Source: JAFGHJ01 sp964418485 (lineage in GTDB: Bacteria; Hydrothermota; UBA3072). Taken from it: a DNA stretch of 8,786 nt. Location: positions 1 through 8,786 of the forward strand of contig CAYQMH010000074.1 of NCBI GenBank assembly GCA_964418485.1. Reading direction: 5' to 3'. Shown here one piece after another: positions 5,836 through 8,786 of this stretch. Position numbers and translations under genes: made by a program. The stretch's first letter is position 1; the number at the start of each line of letters is the position of its first letter. The notes beneath the pieces were generated by a model, which saw only the letters and a program-made list of their open reading frames with translations, did no database searches and was not told the origin of the DNA.

Positions 5836-7128
5836 TTAAAATCCAAATAAACGAGGTAAAACAAGAGAAATGCCTGGTATATAGGTTATCAGGAGTAATG
5901 CGATTATCATAACCGCAAAGAGCGGAAGAAGGCTTTTAAACACCTCATGTATCTTACCATGACCGACACCAACACCGACAAAAAGTACCGTGCCAACAGG
6001 AGGAGTGCACAGTCCTATACAAAGATTCGCGATTATTATGATGCCGAAATGAACCAGATCTATGCCCAGGTGCTGTATTATCGGAAGGAAAATAGGAGTA
6101 AATATCAAAATAGCCGGGGTCATATCCAGAAAAGTCCCGACAAAAAGCAATAGGAAATTAATCATCAAAAGAATAGCTATTTTGTTGCTTGAGATCGACA
6201 TTATTCCCGCACTTATAAGCTCGGGAACATTCTGCGACGCCATAAACCACGACATACCTGTCGACGCGCCGATAAGAAGCATCACTACAGAAGTTGTAAT
6301 TCCGCATTGAAGTAAAATCCCGGGCAAATCCTTCCATTTAACCTCTCTATATATAAACACCGCAAGAATAAACGCATAGACAACTGCAATACTTGCCGCT
6401 TCCGTGGGAGTGAATATTCCGCCGAGAATTCCACCCATAACGATTAAAATCAATAATAAACCCGGTAGAGCCCCAAAGAACCTTCTTATGGTTTCCTTCA
6501 TAGGTATTATTTTACCTGTTCCGTATCCCCGTTTTTTTGCTATAACAGCACTTGCACCCATTAAAAACAATCCGACAAGAACTCCGGGAACAATTCCTGC
6601 CAAAAACAAAGCAGCAACGGATACGCTACCAGTAACAAGAGCATAAACAATCATTACATTACTGGGAGGTATTAAAAGCCCCGTTGTAGCGGCACATGCG
6701 GTTAAAGCGATATTGAAATTCTTATCATAACCTTTCCTGTTCATCTCCGGAATCATAGTGCCACCAATCGAAGTCACAGCCGCGACCGAAGAACCCGATA
6801 CGGCACCAACCAGCATACAGCCTAAAGTATTAACAAACGCAAGACCACCGGTAAACCTCCCAACCAAAGCTTCCGCAAAATCGACCAATCTTCTCGCTAT
6901 TCCGCCTTTTCCCAAAAGCAAACCCATCAGTATAAAAAACGGTATCGCGAGAAGAGCAAAACTATCTATACCCGTCGCAAGGCGCGGCGCGACTATATCC
7001 ATAGCCGAAACACCACCGACTGCAGAAACAGCCCATAGGGTTGCAAGACCAATACATATACCGATTGGAACATCCATAGCAAGAAGTATTAAAAATGTCC
7101 CCACCATCACGAAAACAGGTGCATTCAT
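5836..7128 (-). CDS. dctM: TRAP transporter large permease subunit, DctM family
   Basis: This is the ion-coupled translocation subunit of a tripartite ATP-independent periplasmic transporter in the inner membrane. At 430 residues it has typical length and is hydrophobic throughout, consistent with about 12 membrane segments. Family motifs seen are AMDVPIGICIGLA (17-29), FFILMGLLLGKGGIA (64-78), GAVSGSSVAAVTSIGG (108-123), GLLIPPSNVMIVYA (150-163), GGIFTPTEAA (236-245), GTFLDMTPAILIFTPIFLPI (331-350) and NLCIGLCTPPVGT (368-380). It starts in an ATGA overlap with the dctQ stop, so translation is probably coupled. It is the last gene of the TRAP operon and converges on the response regulator. 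The symbol is used in the family sense; the substrate is not necessarily a dicarboxylate. Confidence 0.96.
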   Translation of the reverse strand: MNAPVFVMVGTFLILLAMDVPIGICIGLATLWAVSAVGGVSAMDIVAPRLATGIDSFALLAIPFFILMGLLLGKGGIARRLVDFAEALVGRFTGGLAFVNTLGCMLVGAVSGSSVAAVTSIGGTMIPEMNRKGYDKNFNIALTACAATTGLLIPPSNVMIVYALVTGSVSVAALFLAGIVPGVLVGLFLMGASAVIAKKRGYGTGKIIPMKETIRRFFGALPGLLLILIVMGGILGGIFTPTEAASIAVVYAFILAVFIYREVKWKDLPGILLQCGITTSVVMLLIGASTGMSWFMASQNVPELISAGIMSISSNKIAILLMINFLLLFVGTFLDMTPAILIFTPIFLPIIQHLGIDLVHFGIIIIANLCIGLCTPPVGTVLFVGVGVGHGKIHEVFKSLLPLFAVMIIALLLITYIPGISLVLPRLFGF

Positions 7129-7634
7129 TTAATTCTCACGCGAACCAGGTACGATATGTCTTTAAAAACAAACTCGATAGAGTATGTAAGTATAAAAAAA
7201 GCGCTCATAGGGAGACAAAGATAAAGATATCCCGTGGGTATACCCATTGTTGGTGAAGTTTGATGGTTGATAAAGGCATTACGCACAAAACTTATACCGC
7301 CAATAAGCATAACATGAACCGCGAAATATCCGACAAGAATAGTTATTATTATCTCCAGCATCCTTCTGTGACGCACCCCTAATTTATAAGCAAAATATTC
7401 CATACCAATGTGCGCTTTTTGCCCATAAGCATACGCAGCACCAACTATTCCGCACCACATTAACATATAAGTAGAAGATTCTTCTGTCCAGACTGCAGGC
7501 ACTCGTAAAACAAGACGCGTAAAAACCTGCCATAGAACTGTTATCACCATTATAGTCACAATCGTAATAACAAAACAACCAAGTATCTTATTACGCCAAT
7601 CGGACAAAACTTTTAGAACGTTTTTGAGGGACAT
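7125..7634 (-). CDS. dctQ: TRAP transporter small permease subunit, DctQ family
   Basis: This four-helix inner-membrane partner of the large subunit has 169 residues, normal for the family. The hydrophobic segments are roughly 16-38, 54-71, 91-114 and 133-157. The family signature is seen as VWTEESSTYMLMWCGIVGAA (48-67) with AHIGMEYF (74-81). It lies between dctP (15 bases upstream) and dctM (4-base overlap), the classical P-Q-M order. The start at 7634 has no normal Shine-Dalgarno: AGG directly abuts the ATG and an AGAAG lies about 12 bases upstream. Translation may therefore depend on ribosomes finishing dctP. No better in-frame start is present. Confidence 0.94.
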   Translation of the reverse strand: MSLKNVLKVLSDWRNKILGCFVITIVTIMVITVLWQVFTRLVLRVPAVWTEESSTYMLMWCGIVGAAYAYGQKAHIGMEYFAYKLGVRHRRMLEIIITILVGYFAVHVMLIGGISFVRNAFINHQTSPTMGIPTGYLYLCLPMSAFFILTYSIEFVFKDISYLVRVRIK

Positions 7635-7649
7635 CCTATAAATAAGCTT

Positions 7650-8657
7650 CTATTCCGGCTTAATAGCTTGTATTTTAAGAAGTAAAGGACCTATAACCTC
7701 ATCCTTAGCGTATTCTTCATACATTGGCTGAACTGCCTTAAGGAAAGGTGCTTGATCAGGAACTATTACCTTTACCCCAACTGAATCAAGAAGCGCAAAG
7801 TTTTCCTTTACAACCTCAGCCCAGAGTTTTTTCTGATATTCTACAGATATATCAAAAGTTTTTATCATTATAGCTTTATCCGCTTCACTCAGTTTATCCC
7901 ATGCTTTTCTACCTGCAAGCACAACATCCATCGGCGAGGTGTGCTTATCAAGAGAATAATATTTGCAAACCTCATAATGCCTTGCTGAAACAAAGGAAGG
8001 AGGATTGTTTTCAGCTCCGTCCACTGTTCCCTGCTGCAGCGCGGTATAAAGCTCACCCCAGCTAATAGGAGTAGGCGAAGCGCCGAGCGTTTTTAATAAA
8101 TTTATAGCCATAGGACTTTTTATAACTCTTATTTTAAGATTCTTTAGATCGGCAGGAGTTTTAATGAAACCATGCTTAGTATAAAAACTTCTTTCCCCTG
8201 CTTCATAATAACCTATCCCTACGAGTCCCCTATCTAAACCTGCAGCTAATAATTCCTTACCAACAGGGGAGTTAAGAACTGTCCATTTATGTTCTTTACT
8301 TTTGAAAAGATAGGGCATTCCAAGCACTTTCATCTGTGGAACAAAAGCTTCCAACCCTGCTGAAGAAACCTTCGTAATGTCCAAAGTACCCATTTGCAGT
8401 TGTTCAATTAGTTCTTTTTCCCCTCCGAGTTGACCTCCGGGGTATATTTTTATTATTATACGTCCGTCGGTTGCTTTCTTTAAAGTATCAGCCCAGAATT
8501 CCATTGCTTTATGCACGGGATGATTGATATCGAGAGCGTGACCTAATTTCAAGTTAATTTCACCTTTGACTGTTTTGCCTTTACCCCTACATCCAAAGTT
8601 CATTATCAATGTAAAAACGATAAAAACAAAAATAAAAGAATTCCTAAACACCTTCAT
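7650..8657 (-). CDS. dctP: TRAP transporter solute-binding protein, DctP family, probable lipoprotein
   Basis: This is the extracytoplasmic binding protein that delivers substrate to the DctQM permease. The 335 residues begin with a signal sequence (charged MKVFRNS, hydrophobic to about 19) ending in NFGC with Cys23, so lipid anchoring is likely although Asn at -3 is an unusual lipobox. Family features are LKLGHALDINHPVHKA (36-51), YPGGQLGGEKELIEQLQMG (72-90), YYEAGERSFYT (150-160), LKNLKIRVIKSP (171-182) with Arg177, the conserved carboxylate-binding arginine, and WGELYTALQQGTVDGAEN (200-217). The GAENNPPSF and HYEVCKYYSLDKHT stretches recall sugar-acid (uronate, diketogulonate) binding members. 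That assignment is inferred from resemblance and from the neighbouring xylulokinase. ATG 8657 has a strong GGGAGGT (8663-8669) five bases upstream. It is the first gene of the operon. Confidence 0.95.
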   Translation of the reverse strand: MKVFRNSFIFVFIVFTLIMNFGCRGKGKTVKGEINLKLGHALDINHPVHKAMEFWADTLKKATDGRIIIKIYPGGQLGGEKELIEQLQMGTLDITKVSSAGLEAFVPQMKVLGMPYLFKSKEHKWTVLNSPVGKELLAAGLDRGLVGIGYYEAGERSFYTKHGFIKTPADLKNLKIRVIKSPMAINLLKTLGASPTPISWGELYTALQQGTVDGAENNPPSFVSARHYEVCKYYSLDKHTSPMDVVLAGRKAWDKLSEADKAIMIKTFDISVEYQKKLWAEVVKENFALLDSVGVKVIVPDQAPFLKAVQPMYEEYAKDEVIGPLLLKIQAIKPE

Positions 8658-8673
8658 AAAATACCTCCCACTT

Positions 8674-8693
8674 GGTAGTATGGTTATACTAAC
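8674..8693. promoter_or_regulatory. Palindromic operator-like site, FadR-type GntR consensus
   Basis: TAGTAT (8676-8681) and ATACTA (8686-8691) form perfect arms around GGTT, and the symmetry extends to the outer G/C. TGGTTATACTA (8681-8691) fits TNGTNNNACNA, the known consensus of the FadR subfamily of GntR regulators, which often control sugar-acid genes. It overlaps the -10 of dctP. A near match (TGGTGGTACAG, 8751-8761, one mismatch) lies 70 bases away. The regulator itself is not seen in the window. Confidence 0.5.
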
Positions 8694-8713
8694 TTTTTAA
8701 TAATCTTTGTCAA
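8686..8713 (-). promoter_or_regulatory. Candidate sigma70-type promoter of the TRAP operon
   Basis: On the minus strand a perfect TTGACA (8708-8713) is followed at 16 bases by TAGTAT (8686-8691). Alternatively TATAAC (8683-8688) follows at 19 bases. Transcription would begin roughly 20-25 bases before the dctP ATG, just ahead of its GGGAGGT. The -10 lies inside the palindrome 8674-8693, the position expected for repressor control. Confidence 0.6.
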
Positions 8714-8778
8714 GGCTGTTTTTGCCACTGGGTGGGAGAGTTCATGCACATGGTGGTACAGTTAGGAAGTTAAATATT

Positions 8779-8786
8779 ATGAGCGA
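8779..8786 (+). CDS. Possible start of a divergent gene, cut by the window edge
   Basis: An ATG at 8779 is preceded by AGGAAG (8764-8769) at nine bases and would be transcribed away from dctP. Only two full codons (Met-Ser) are visible, so nothing can be said about the product. A divergent regulator gene is common beside TRAP operons and would fit the operator-like sites between the two starts. That is a guess from context. Confidence 0.25.

Noticed and set aside
5947..7132. Plus-strand ORFs opposite dctM (5947-6153, 6062-6310, 6404-6646, 6758-7132)
   Set aside because: They are proline- and threonine-rich shadows of the hydrophobic DctM frame, with no independent evidence.
1..8786. tRNA, rRNA, insertion sequences, riboswitches or attachment sites
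   Set aside because: No tRNA or rRNA signature, transposase frame or terminal inverted repeats were seen. The leader regions show no known riboswitch core that I can recognise.

Overview
The window comes from an AT-rich bacterial genome. It has a lipoprotein-type TRAP binding protein, ribose-type ABC transport and a soluble multi-PAS NarL/DegS-type two-component pair. This fits a diderm, saccharolytic, probably uncultured lineage. Nothing here fixes the phylum. All genes look intact except the two cut by the window ends.

Layout, left to right. (1) Minus-strand sugar operon, 1-2470: a xylulokinase (xylB) followed by a ribose/xylose-type ABC permease that starts at TTG inside the xylB stop codon and runs off the left edge. 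(2) A 373-base divergent intergenic region, 2471-2843: very A/T-rich, with candidate promoters on both strands, two inverted repeats sharing ATTGTT/AACAAT arms, a low-complexity A-rich tract and an 8-base tandem repeat. (3) Plus-strand two-component operon, 2844-5797: a cytosolic histidine kinase with four PAS-type regions, two of them a recent tandem duplication, and a NarL/FixJ response regulator 11 bases downstream. (4) Minus-strand TRAP operon, 5836-8657, in the order dctP-dctQ-dctM: binding lipoprotein, small and large membrane subunits, convergent with the two-component operon. (5) The dctP promoter region, 8658-8786: a TTGACA -35 box, a palindrome over the -10 region that matches the FadR-type GntR operator consensus, and a possible divergent gene start at the right edge.

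Taken together this looks like a carbohydrate-acquisition locus. An ABC importer and a pentulose kinase handle a neutral sugar, and a TRAP transporter, likely for a sugar acid, brings in a second substrate. The two-component pair may be an embedded sensor, but nothing in the sequence proves that it controls either transport operon. The kinase is the most unusual gene: tandem near-identical PAS domains, a cysteine-bearing PAS, and an alanine where HisKA_3 kinases normally have an acidic residue next to the phospho-accepting histidine. The sequence alone does not establish a wholly new system.
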